Source: JAZDKP01 sp043802925 (GTDB lineage Bacteria > Fibrobacterota > OXYB2-FULL-49-7 > JAEUSG01). Taken from it: a stretch of DNA of 14,977 nucleotides. Positions 1 through 6,123 of the stretch are shown here, piece after piece. Under the pieces are notes generated by a model. It was not told the origin of the DNA and did not search any database. It saw only the letters and a program-made list of their open reading frames with translations. The translations under genes and the position numbers were made by a program. Position 1 is the stretch's first letter. Each line of letters opens with the position of its first letter. The DNA lies in the NCBI GenBank assembly GCA_043802925.1, contig JAZDKP010000074.1, positions 1-14,977 of the forward strand. Direction: 5' to 3'.

Positions 1-69
1 CTTGGCGCAGCCGGTCATGAGCGCGGCAGCGACCGCAAGCGCGGAGAGAAGGGTGAGGATTTTTTTCAT
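1..69 (-). CDS. Putative lipoprotein, N-terminal part only
   Basis: Only the first 23 codons lie in the window; the gene continues past position 1. They read as a bacterial lipoprotein signal: a KK pair after the initiator Met, a hydrophobic Leu/Ala stretch, then Met-Thr-Gly-Cys, where Cys21 would be lipid-modified after signal peptidase II cleavage. The ATG at 69-67 is preceded on the minus strand by AGGAG about 5 nt away, a clear ribosome binding site. The mature protein is not visible, so its function cannot be named. It could be a small lipoprotein or a large substrate-binding or envelope protein. Confidence 0.7.
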   Translation of the reverse strand, partial: MKKILTLLSALAVAAALMTGCAK

Positions 70-191
70 CGGGGACTCCTTTTTTTAGTGTGGGTATTGA
101 AAGGCAACAAACAATGGTTATAAACAAAGGTTTGGGGGGTAGGCGAGTGATTGGTGAGATAACATTGCATAGAGCTTTTCGGCTACCGCCA

Positions 192-221
192 AATATAGTA
201 TTGACGGAAATTGAAAAACAA
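192..221 (-). promoter_or_regulatory. Possible promoter for the lipoprotein gene
   Basis: Read on the minus strand, TTGTTT (221-216) and TATATT (197-192) are separated by 18 bp in an AT-rich stretch. The rest of the 70-256 gap holds no gene. A T7 run follows the neighbouring minus-strand gene at about 232-225, but without a GC-rich stem, so no terminator is called. The leader to the ATG at 69 would be about 115 nt long, so other promoters closer to the gene are possible. Confidence 0.3.
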
Positions 222-256
222 TTAAAAAAACAGACTTGAAAGCGTTGAAAGAAAGG

Positions 257-1054
257 CTATTGCGCGCGGTAGCGGTAGGGGCCGATGAGGAGCTCCTGGC
301 CGGTCTTTTTCACCACGAAATGGCAGGTGATGCGCCGTTTGGAACCTGCGGTCAGGATGGGGATTATTTTGAGAATGTTGTTGTTCATGGTATAGCGGAA
401 ATAGAAGTTGCTGAGCAGCGTTTCCTCTTTGCTCTCCTCCTTGAGGCTCCGCGTTTCGCCCGTACCATCTTTGAAAAACGTGACCGTGGCGACTTTGCCC
501 GTTTTCCAGGCCCCTACGACCTGATTTTCGAGCGCGGTGGCGTATTCCGCAAAATTCTTTTCCTGGACATCTTCGCGCCGCTTGATTTCCTGTTTTTGCC
601 AGGCCTCGACCGCCTTTCTTTCCTCGGGGTCAATGATTTTCTCCTGCAGCACCTCGTTTTTCCGGAGCGTGGTGTCTTCCTTTGCCAGCGTGGCCTCGGT
701 CTGTTCCAGAAAATCATCGGGGAGCTCTTTTGCGGCTGTGTTTGAGGACGCGTAAAGTCCGGGCAAAGTATCCGGATCGCGTGCGGCCATAGCGGGCTGA
801 AGTATTTTGTCCTGAACGGGCGGTTTTGCGGCGGTTGCTGCCGTGTTCTCTGGCGTAGGCCGGGAGACGGCTGCGTTTGCGTGATGAAGTACCGGAGCAA
901 TGATTGCCGCGGTGGCCGGGAGCGTCTGTGCCGCTGCGGGGGCGGGTGTAACGGCCGGGAGGGGCGGATCCGGTCGGTGTGAACGGCGGGAGAGGAGGGG
1001 GAGGGTCAGCGCCAGGGCCAGAAAGATACATATTAAAAACAGCCGTTTTTTCAT
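257..1054 (-). CDS. Exported/anchored protein with coiled coil and lipocalin-like C-terminal domain
   Basis: This 265-residue protein has a signal peptide or N-terminal anchor (residues 1-21, KKR then a Leu-rich core), followed by a Pro/Ala/Thr-rich linker (about 24-110). A charged, probably coiled-coil helix spans about 112-177. A compact C-terminal domain (178-265) opens with VVGAWKTGK and continues VTFFKDGTGE, FRYTMNNNILKI and ELLIGPYRYR. The pattern G-x-W ... F-x-DGTG ... Y-x-(6)-L-x-I resembles small lipocalin-like beta domains that follow lipoprotein or signal sequences. There is no lipobox. The start at 1054 has AAGGG about 5 nt upstream. It stands alone on the minus strand, divergent from leuA. 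Function unknown: an envelope-located binding or scaffold role is inference from architecture only. Confidence 0.75.
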   Translation of the reverse strand: MKKRLFLICIFLALALTLPLLSRRSHRPDPPLPAVTPAPAAAQTLPATAAIIAPVLHHANAAVSRPTPENTAATAAKPPVQDKILQPAMAARDPDTLPGLYASSNTAAKELPDDFLEQTEATLAKEDTTLRKNEVLQEKIIDPEERKAVEAWQKQEIKRREDVQEKNFAEYATALENQVVGAWKTGKVATVTFFKDGTGETRSLKEESKEETLLSNFYFRYTMNNNILKIIPILTAGSKRRITCHFVVKKTGQELLIGPYRYRAQ

Positions 1055-1055
1055 A

Positions 1056-1091
1056 GCGCCCTTACCAAGAGTATAATAAACGCGCCCTTAC
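1056..1091. repeat. 10-bp direct repeat flanking a -10 box
   Basis: GCGCCCTTAC occurs at 1056-1065 and again at 1082-1091, 26 bp apart (start to start). The copies bracket the predicted -10 box of the minus-strand gene that starts at 1054; the nearer copy also contains its ribosome binding site. This could be a tandem regulator site or chance. Confidence 0.5.
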
Positions 1092-1099
1092 TTTGCCAA
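1070..1099 (-). promoter_or_regulatory. Predicted sigma70-type promoter for the 1054-257 gene
   Basis: On the minus strand, TTGGCA (1099-1094) is followed after 18 bp by TATACT (1075-1070). An overlapping TATTAT (1078-1073) gives a 15-bp spacer. Transcription would begin near 1063, leaving a very short leader in front of the ATG at 1054. Confidence 0.5.
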
Positions 1100-1127
1100 C
1101 GCGTTTTCCTGTTGCAATGTCAGGTTT

Positions 1128-1192
1128 AATACGCGTCTTTCCGTTGCTCTATATTGAAATCGAAGGACGCGCGATGATATCGCGTATTTTTC
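1128..1192 (+). promoter_or_regulatory. Terminator-like hairpin with competing fold upstream of leuA
   Basis: Three mutually exclusive pairings are visible on the plus strand. Hairpin A pairs CGCGTCTTTC (1132-1141) with GAAGGACGCG (1162-1171), ten pairs including one G-U. Hairpin B pairs CGCGAT (1170-1175) with ATCGCG (1179-1184) around a 3-nt loop and is followed by TATTTTTC, the form of an intrinsic terminator. Pairing C joins AATACGCG (1128-1135) to CGCGTATT (1181-1188). A and B share bases 1170-1171, and C competes with both. This is the layout of an attenuator or riboswitch expression platform, but no known aptamer or T-box motif was recognised. It lies upstream of the predicted leuA promoter at 1201, so it would act only on transcripts started earlier. 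Confidence 0.4.
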
Positions 1193-1200
1193 ATTCAATA

Positions 1201-1229
1201 TTGCCATTTATCCCGATTTTGGATTATAT
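1201..1229 (+). promoter_or_regulatory. Predicted promoter of leuA
   Basis: TTGCCA (1201-1206), a 17-bp spacer and TTATAT (1224-1229) make a good sigma70-type match. Transcription from about 1236 would give a 150-nt leader before leuA. The whole gap 1055-1385 otherwise holds no credible gene. Confidence 0.55.
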
Positions 1230-1286
1230 TTACTTCATGGTTACCCCGATGACATCTATCATTGCACCCCGCTTCACGGGAGGTTC

Positions 1287-1315
1287 CGGCTGTTCGGCGT
1301 ACTCGCCGTCGGCCG
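1287..1315 (+). other. Hairpin in the leuA 5' leader
   Basis: CGGCG (1295-1299) pairs with CGCCG (1304-1308) across a TACT loop. Outside an internal loop, CGGC (1287-1290) pairs with GCCG (1312-1315). No U-run follows, so it is not a simple terminator. It lies about 70 nt before the leuA start and could be a regulatory or stabilising leader structure. Confidence 0.4.
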
Positions 1316-1385
1316 TTCATCTTGCCAGTGCATTCTAAACTCCCTTTTCTCTCTTTAAACAGTCTATCACATATTTGGAGGAATC

Positions 1386-2945
1386 ATGAAAAATGATAAG
1401 GTCATTATATTCGATACCACCCTGCGCGACGGGGAACAGGCCCTGCAGTCGAGTCTCTCGGTAGCGGAAAAGATACAAATCGCCCGCCAGCTGGCGCGGC
1501 TCAAGGTCGATGTCATCGAAGCCGGCTTCCCGGTGAGTTCGCCCGGCGACTTTGAGTCTGTCAAGACCATTGCAAAAGAAATAAAAGGCCCCATCATCTG
1601 CGGCCTGGCCCGCGCTGTTGAAAAGGACATCAAGGCCGCCGCGGACGCGGTCCGCTTCTCCAGGCGCCCGCGTATCCATACCTTCCTGGGCACCTCCCGG
1701 GTGCACCGCGAAAAAAAGCTGCGCAAGGACGCGGACACCATCGCGGCCATGGCCGTGGCAGCCGTCAAATACGCGCGCCGCTTTTGCGACGACGTGGAAT
1801 TCAGCTGTGAAGACACGGGCCGCACGGAGCCCGAATTCCTGTTCCGCATCGTGGAAGCCGCCATCAAGGCGGGCGCAAAGACCATCAACCTGCCCGACAC
1901 CGTGGGCTACACCATACCCACGGAGTTCAAGCGCATTATCTCCTCGGTGTTTGACCACGTGCCCAACATCGACAAGGCCATCATCTCGGTCCACTGCCAC
2001 AACGACCTTGGCATGGCTGTGGCCAACTCCATCACCGCGGTGGAATGCGGGGCGCGCCAGGTCGAATGCACGGTCAATGGCATTGGCGAACGCGCGGGCA
2101 ACTGCTCGCTCGAAGAGGTGGTCATGATCCTGAAGACCCGCAAAAACCTGCTGGGCCTGGACACCCTCATTGATACAAAGGAAATCATGCGGTCGAGCCG
2201 CCTGGTCTCGCGCCTGTGCAACATGCCTGTGCAGCCCAACAAGGCCGTGGTCGGGAGCAACGCCTTCGCCCACTCCTCTGGTATCCACCAGGACGGAGTG
2301 CTGAAGGAGAAGAGCACCTACGAAATCATGCGGCCTGGCGACATCGGGCTGGCCGACAACCAGCTGAACCTGACCAGCCGGAGCGGCCGCCACGTCATCA
2401 AGCACCGCTTGGCCATCCTGGGCTACAAGGAGGGGAGCTACGACCTGGAAGGACTGTACGCGCGCTTCCTGGCACTGGCTGACAAAAAAGGTTCGGTGTA
2501 CGATGACGATCTGGAGGCTCTGGTTGAACTGCCTAACGCCACGGGTGCGGACACTTACCGGTTGGAATACCTGAACGTCACCTCCGGTTCCAAGGTCATC
2601 CCCACGGCCACGCTCACGGTGTCGTCCTGCGGCAAAACAGTGCAGGAGGCGGCCACGGGCGACGGTCCCGTGCACGCGGTGTGCAACGCCATCGACCGCG
2701 CGTGCGGGGTGTCGGCAAAAATTGTGGATTACCGCATCGCTTCCCGCACGGGCGGCCGCGAGGCACTCGGTGTGGTTGACATCGTGTCTGAGTACGGCAC
2801 CTACAAACTGCACGGCACCGGCTCCTCCACGGACATCGTGGAGGCTTCGGCCCTGGCCTACCTCAACGTCATCAACAAGATTGCGCGCCTGAAAGAGGTG
2901 CATAAGGCGCGCAGCAACCGGAAAAAGAACGGATGCAGGCGTTGA
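1386..2945 (+). CDS. leuA: 2-isopropylmalate synthase
   Basis: This enzyme condenses acetyl-CoA with 2-oxoisovalerate to give 2-isopropylmalate, the committed step of leucine synthesis in the cytosol. At 519 residues it is the full long form, like E. coli LeuA. The TIM-barrel domain starts with FDTTLRDGEQ (9-18; Asp15 a metal ligand). It carries EFSCEDTGRT (138-147), the metal-binding HCH at 203-205 and NGIGERAGNCSLEEV (231-245). The C-terminal LeuA dimer/allosteric domain (about 380-505), which binds leucine for feedback inhibition, includes GDGP (425-428) and GTGSSTDIVEAS (477-488). The ATG at 1386 has TGGAGG 5 nt upstream. Citramalate synthase is less likely because the closest recalled match along the whole length is LeuA. 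The next gene begins one base after the stop. Confidence 0.96.
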   Translation: MKNDKVIIFDTTLRDGEQALQSSLSVAEKIQIARQLARLKVDVIEAGFPVSSPGDFESVKTIAKEIKGPIICGLARAVEKDIKAAADAVRFSRRPRIHTFLGTSRVHREKKLRKDADTIAAMAVAAVKYARRFCDDVEFSCEDTGRTEPEFLFRIVEAAIKAGAKTINLPDTVGYTIPTEFKRIISSVFDHVPNIDKAIISVHCHNDLGMAVANSITAVECGARQVECTVNGIGERAGNCSLEEVVMILKTRKNLLGLDTLIDTKEIMRSSRLVSRLCNMPVQPNKAVVGSNAFAHSSGIHQDGVLKEKSTYEIMRPGDIGLADNQLNLTSRSGRHVIKHRLAILGYKEGSYDLEGLYARFLALADKKGSVYDDDLEALVELPNATGADTYRLEYLNVTSGSKVIPTATLTVSSCGKTVQEAATGDGPVHAVCNAIDRACGVSAKIVDYRIASRTGGREALGVVDIVSEYGTYKLHGTGSSTDIVEASALAYLNVINKIARLKEVHKARSNRKKNGCRR

Positions 2946-2946
2946 T

Positions 2947-4065
2947 TTGACGCAAAAACATACCCTAAGGCCGCGCGGTGTTTCCGCGCGGCCTGTTCTT
3001 TCCGGCACCCACTTTCTGAACGGCAACGAGGCTGCGGCCGAAGGCGCGCTGGCTGCGGGTTGTCTGTTCGCCGCCGGTTATCCCATCACTCCTTCCACGG
3101 AAATGGCCGGCCGTTTTGCGGAACGGCTTCCGGCTTTGGGCGGTGTTTACATCCAGATGGAGGATGAGATTGCCGCGGCCATGGCCGTACTCGGCGCTTC
3201 CTGGGCCGGGAAAAAAGCGCTCACTTTCACCTCGGGCCCCGGCTTTTCGCTCATGATGGAATCCCTGGGCTATGCCGCGGCCACGGAGACGCCTTCCGTG
3301 TTCGTGGATGTCCAGCGCGGCGGCCCCTCCACCGGGCTCCCCACGCTGCCCGCGCAGGGTGACTTTATGCAGGCGCGCTGGGGATCGCACGGGGACTACG
3401 AGGTCATCGCGCTTGCGCCCGCCTCGCCGCAGGAATGCTTTGACCTCATGGTGCGCGCGTTTGCGCTCACGGAAAAATACCGTGTCCCGGTCTGCTTTAT
3501 GATGGATGAGTGCGTGGCGCACATGACTGAGCGGGTGCGCATTCCTGCGGCTGCGCGGATATCGCGCGCCTTGCGGCGTTTTGCGTACGCGGGGCAGGGC
3601 GGGCGCATCCATGTTACGGGCCTTACGCATGGGCGCGACGGTTTTCCGGACATATCGGTAGCAGCCCAGGAAAAACTGGTCCGCAGGCTCACGGGTAAAA
3701 TCCGCAATGCCGCCGTGGTGCTCACAGACATAAATGAATTCGGCGTGCGCGGGGCGGACGTGGTGGTGCTTGCATGCGGGGTTTCGGCGCGCGTTGCGCA
3801 TGCGGCCATGCTGCAGGCACGGGCCCAGGGCATTCGTGTGGGTCTGCTGCAGCTCCGGACGGTCTGGCCCTTCCCGGAACAACGGATCGCTGAACTTTCG
3901 GCGCGCGTCAAGGCGCTGGTCATGGTCGAACTCAACCTTGGCCAGCTTTATTTTGAAATGGAACGATGCGCCAAGGGGCGCTGTAATACGTTGCTATGCG
4001 GAAACGCGGGAGGCGCGCCGCATACGCCGGAAGAAATACTGAAAATCATCCGGAGGGCGCTGTGA
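2947..4065 (+). CDS. korA: 2-oxoacid (2-oxoglutarate) ferredoxin oxidoreductase, alpha subunit
   Basis: Alpha subunit of a KorABC-type enzyme that interconverts 2-oxoglutarate plus CoA with succinyl-CoA plus CO2, using ferredoxin. Residues 23-52 (FLNGNEAAAEG then GYPITPSTE) open the pyrimidine-binding domain. IQMEDEIAAAMAVLGASWAG (69-88), TSGPGFSLMMES (95-106), QRGGPSTGLPT (123-133) and QARWGSHGDYE (142-152) match KorA rather than the VorB or PorA forms I recall. The C-terminal transketolase-like domain starts near 269. The only usable start is TTG at 2947, one base after the leuA stop; the 22 residues before the conserved FLNGNEA are longer than usual and are encoded across a strong hairpin. 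No clear ribosome binding site is seen, suggesting translational coupling to leuA. Substrate is inferred from family resemblance. Confidence 0.9.
   Translation: MTQKHTLRPRGVSARPVLSGTHFLNGNEAAAEGALAAGCLFAAGYPITPSTEMAGRFAERLPALGGVYIQMEDEIAAAMAVLGASWAGKKALTFTSGPGFSLMMESLGYAAATETPSVFVDVQRGGPSTGLPTLPAQGDFMQARWGSHGDYEVIALAPASPQECFDLMVRAFALTEKYRVPVCFMMDECVAHMTERVRIPAAARISRALRRFAYAGQGGRIHVTGLTHGRDGFPDISVAAQEKLVRRLTGKIRNAAVVLTDINEFGVRGADVVVLACGVSARVAHAAMLQARAQGIRVGLLQLRTVWPFPEQRIAELSARVKALVMVELNLGQLYFEMERCAKGRCNTLLCGNAGGAPHTPEEILKIIRRAL
2968..3001 (+). terminator. Strong intrinsic-terminator-like hairpin after leuA, inside korA codons 8-19
   Basis: GGCCGCGCGG (2969-2978) and CCGCGCGGCC (2984-2993) form a perfect 10-bp GC stem with the loop TGTTT; an A-T pair (2968/2994) extends it. 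The sequence TGTTCTTT follows directly. By shape it is a Rho-independent terminator placed 24 bp after the leuA stop, yet it lies within the open reading frame of korA. The U-tract is interrupted, so termination may be partial. Confidence 0.6.
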
Positions 4066-4769
4066 ACCCGCTGCTCCGAAGCGAGCGGCTGCCCGGCATC
4101 TGGTGTGTGGGCTGTGGTCTCCACGGGTTTCTTGCATCGTTTGCCAACGGTGTAGACCTGAGCCGTATCCCGCACCGCGGGCTGACCGTGGTCTCGGGCA
4201 TCGGCTGTTCGGGCCGCGCTGCGGGCTACCTCAACCTGGACGGTTTTCATGTGACCCACGGTCGCGCCATTCCCTTTGCCACGGGCCTCACGCTCGCCAA
4301 TCCCAAGCTCAAGGCCGCGGTGGTGAGCGGGGAGGGCGACCTTTTCGCCATCGGTGGCAACCACTTCATCCATGCGGCGCGGCGAAACATGGAAATGCTC
4401 GTCCTCTGCCTCAACAACCGGACCTTTGGTATGACCGGGGGTGAAATCACGCCCGCCACCCCGGCCGGCGCGCGCGCGGCCGCCGCATTGCGCGGCAACC
4501 CCGAGCGCCCTTTCGACCTTGTCAAACTGGCTACGTCAGCAGGCGCCACCTTTGTTGCGCGCATCGACGCCCTGCGTTCCCGTGAACTCGCGCAATGCGT
4601 GGCCCAGGGGCTCCGGCATAAAGGATTTGCCTTCATTGAAGTCGAGACGCGCTGTCCCACCTATTATGGACGCCGCAACGGCCCTGCGCCTTCGGGGCGT
4701 CAGGGTGTTTTCCGGAAGGTTGTTGAACCGACTTATCGGAAGCGGCTGCAGGAGCTCTATCGGTCATGA
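4062..4769 (+). CDS. korB: 2-oxoacid (2-oxoglutarate) ferredoxin oxidoreductase, beta subunit
   Basis: The beta subunit binds thiamine diphosphate and one [4Fe-4S] cluster and passes electrons to ferredoxin. Cluster ligands expected for the family are visible: Cys15 and Cys18 (WCVGCG), Cys49 (GIGCSGR) and Cys198 (RCPTYYGRRN). The TPP/Mg motif is GEGD (90-93) followed by LFAIGGNHFIHAARRN and ends at NN (118-119); the usual Asp of GDG is Glu91. I chose GTG at 4062 (235 aa): it overlaps the korA stop as GTGA and has GGAGGG 4 nt upstream. A longer frame reaches back to 3996, but those residues are unlike the family. The short beta subunit length is normal for KorB. Confidence 0.92.
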   Translation: MNPLLRSERLPGIWCVGCGLHGFLASFANGVDLSRIPHRGLTVVSGIGCSGRAAGYLNLDGFHVTHGRAIPFATGLTLANPKLKAAVVSGEGDLFAIGGNHFIHAARRNMEMLVLCLNNRTFGMTGGEITPATPAGARAAAALRGNPERPFDLVKLATSAGATFVARIDALRSRELAQCVAQGLRHKGFAFIEVETRCPTYYGRRNGPAPSGRQGVFRKVVEPTYRKRLQELYRS

Positions 4770-5308
4770 AGGAACTGCGCATTCAAATCGGCGGGCGGGG
4801 AGGGCAGGGAATACTGCTTCTGGGTAACATCCTGGGCCGCGCGGCCGCCCTGTACGGCAACCGGCATGCGTCGCTCACCGAGGCCTACGGGCCCGAGGCG
4901 CGCGGAGGGTTCAGCGCGGCGCGATTGGTGTTGTCGGATTCACCCGTCATTGATCCTTTTACCGGGCCCACGGATATATTCATCGTTCTTGCGCAAATGG
5001 CCTATGACCGGCTGGCAGACGGGCTTTCCCCGCAGGGCCTCGTTCTTTACGCTAAAGACCGGGTGCGGCCCCGCAAACTCCCGGTAGGGGTCCGCAGCGT
5101 TGCGGTCGATTCGTCCGTACTCGCTGAACAGGCCGGGGTTCGTCAGGCGGAGAACATGGTCATGGCCGGCTTTTTTACAGGCTTCACCGCCGCGCTGAAA
5201 AGCGGCTGGGTCCAACGGGCCATCCGGGAGTGCGTACCGGAAAAGTCCGTTCAAGCCAACCTTGCGGCCTTTGAACTGGGCCGGAAGGCGGGACTCAGAA
5301 ACACCTGA
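4766..5308 (+). CDS. korC: 2-oxoacid (2-oxoglutarate) ferredoxin oxidoreductase, gamma subunit
   Basis: Gamma subunit of the same complex. The N-terminus IQIGGRGGQGILLLGNILG (6-24) is the typical GGxGGQG signature, followed by EAYGPEARGGFSAARLVLSD (39-58) and a Rossmann-like body; 180 residues is the usual length. The ATG at 4766 overlaps the korB stop as ATGA, with AGGAG about 12 nt upstream, so the two are translationally coupled. The usual fourth subunit, a 2x[4Fe-4S] ferredoxin-like KorD, is not encoded before korA or after this gene, so the enzyme presumably uses a ferredoxin encoded elsewhere. No terminator hairpin follows; the next promoter begins 14 bp downstream. Confidence 0.92.
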   Translation: MKELRIQIGGRGGQGILLLGNILGRAAALYGNRHASLTEAYGPEARGGFSAARLVLSDSPVIDPFTGPTDIFIVLAQMAYDRLADGLSPQGLVLYAKDRVRPRKLPVGVRSVAVDSSVLAEQAGVRQAENMVMAGFFTGFTAALKSGWVQRAIRECVPEKSVQANLAAFELGRKAGLRNT

Positions 5309-5322
5309 CCACCAAAAAAAGC

Positions 5323-5351
5323 TTGTAAAAGTATTCATAATATGATATCTT
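5323..5351 (+). promoter_or_regulatory. Promoter of the first toxin-antitoxin pair
   Basis: TTGTAA (5323-5328), a 17-bp spacer and TATCTT (5346-5351) form a plausible promoter. Its -10 region is embedded in the inverted repeat at 5335-5369, so a bound repressor would block RNA polymerase. Confidence 0.5.
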
Positions 5352-5369
5352 TATGCTATCATATTATGA
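5335..5369. promoter_or_regulatory. Inverted-repeat operator of the antitoxin
   Basis: TCATAATATGATA (5335-5347) and TATCATATTATGA (5357-5369) are exact 13-bp inverted repeats separated by 9 bp. It overlaps the -10 box and ends 5 bp before the AAGGAGG ribosome binding site of the antitoxin gene. Ribbon-helix-helix antitoxins typically bind such palindromes to repress their own operon. Confidence 0.75.
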
Positions 5370-5384
5370 TACCAAGGAGGTCGT

Positions 5385-5642
5385 GTGGATACGGTTGTTT
5401 TAAGAGGCCTCACCCCGGAACTCAAAACCGTGATCAAGCGGAAAGCCCAAGCGGAACGTCTTAGCGTAAATAAGTGGTTGGTCAAAGCGCTTCGAACCGT
5501 CTGTGGCCTTGAAAAACAGGGTCTTTTTCCGCAACATACAGATCTGGATCATCTTGCCGGCGGTTGGACAAAAAAAGATGCCGAAGCTTTCAGCGCCAGC
5601 ACAAAGGAATTTGAGCGCATCGATAAGGAACTATGGGAATGA
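5385..5642 (+). CDS. Ribbon-helix-helix antitoxin (FitA/VapB-like)
   Basis: This 85-residue protein begins with a beta strand and two helices of a ribbon-helix-helix DNA-binding fold (TVVLRGLTPELKTVIKRKAQ, then the SVNKWLVKALR helix; about 3-38). The acidic, Trp-containing C-terminal tail (55-85) is the part that would bind and neutralise the PIN toxin. GTG at 5385 is used as start, with an excellent AAGGAGG 4 nt upstream. It overlaps the next gene and is preceded by a 13-bp inverted repeat, consistent with autoregulation. FitA-type is favoured over VapB on the VVLRGLTPELK style of the N-terminus, but the sub-family is not certain. Confidence 0.85.
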   Translation: MDTVVLRGLTPELKTVIKRKAQAERLSVNKWLVKALRTVCGLEKQGLFPQHTDLDHLAGGWTKKDAEAFSASTKEFERIDKELWE

Positions 5643-6031
5643 ACCGGGTTCTGATCGATACTAATATCTATTCGGCATTTAAACTCGGTGAACCGTCCGT
5701 GGTCCTGGCATTTCGTTCCTTCGAATTTATCGGCATTGACACGACCGTGATCGGTGAGTTGCTTGCTGGTTTTGGCGCCGGGAAAAAGGCCGAAGAAAAC
5801 GGAAAGGCCCTTCAAGCCTTCGTTGATACGCCCCGTGTCCATTTTATCACCCACGATTTCAATACCGCTGAATATTATTCCGTGGTCGTCTGCCAACTTC
5901 GCCGGAATGGCCGGCCCATTCCCACCAATGATGTCTGGATTGCCGCCAGCGCACTACGGCACGGGTTGGCGCTCTATACAAATGACAAGCACTTTGAATC
6001 CGTGGAAGGATTGGCCCTGGTTCGACCGTAG
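5639..6031 (+). CDS. PIN-domain ribonuclease toxin (VapC/FitB-like)
   Basis: A 130-residue PIN-domain RNase, expected to cleave RNA with Mg or Mn and to be held inactive by the protein encoded just before it. The acidic site residues are present: Asp7 (LIDTN), Glu40 (IGELLAGF), Asp98 (TNDVWIAAS) and Asp116 (TNDKHF), so the toxin looks intact. I chose the ATG at 5639, which overlaps the antitoxin stop as ATGA and has AAGGA 9 nt upstream. An in-frame ATG at 5633 would add two residues but sits only 3 nt from that site. The RNA target cannot be read from sequence. Confidence 0.88.
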   Translation: MNRVLIDTNIYSAFKLGEPSVVLAFRSFEFIGIDTTVIGELLAGFGAGKKAEENGKALQAFVDTPRVHFITHDFNTAEYYSVVVCQLRRNGRPIPTNDVWIAASALRHGLALYTNDKHFESVEGLALVRP

Positions 6032-6123
6032 CCGGAAATATTACGCCTTCCGCCCCCCTCGTTTTTTTTCTGTCGTGAATATTTTATTATATTATGTAAA
6101 ATAAAAACGGAGGCTTTCCCTAT

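Noticed and set aside
236..745. Plus-strand frame of 169 codons
   Set aside because: Lies opposite the exported protein gene, which has a signal sequence, ribosome binding site and promoter; the plus frame has none of these.
1093..1338. Plus-strand frame of 81 codons in the gap before leuA
   Set aside because: No ribosome binding site, no family resemblance, and it runs across the promoter and hairpins; its 3' part was considered as a leader peptide but contains only one Leu and no Leu/Val/Ile run.
1055..1385. T-box or known amino-acid riboswitch upstream of leuA
   Set aside because: No T-box sequence or recognisable aptamer core was found; only unexplained hairpins remain.
1335..3026. Minus-strand frame of 563 codons opposite leuA
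   Set aside because: It is antisense to a fully recognisable LeuA, rich in Arg/His/Val/Asp as expected for the shadow of a GC-rich gene, and has no motif of its own.
3996..4061. N-terminal extension of KorB
   Set aside because: Overlaps the end of korA, has no family similarity, and a GTG with a strong ribosome binding site exists at 4062.
6032..6075. Possible terminator after the first PIN toxin
   Set aside because: CGGAA/TTCCG can pair, but the stem is only 5 bp, has a 10-nt loop and sits about 10 nt away from the T8 run, so it is too weak to call.
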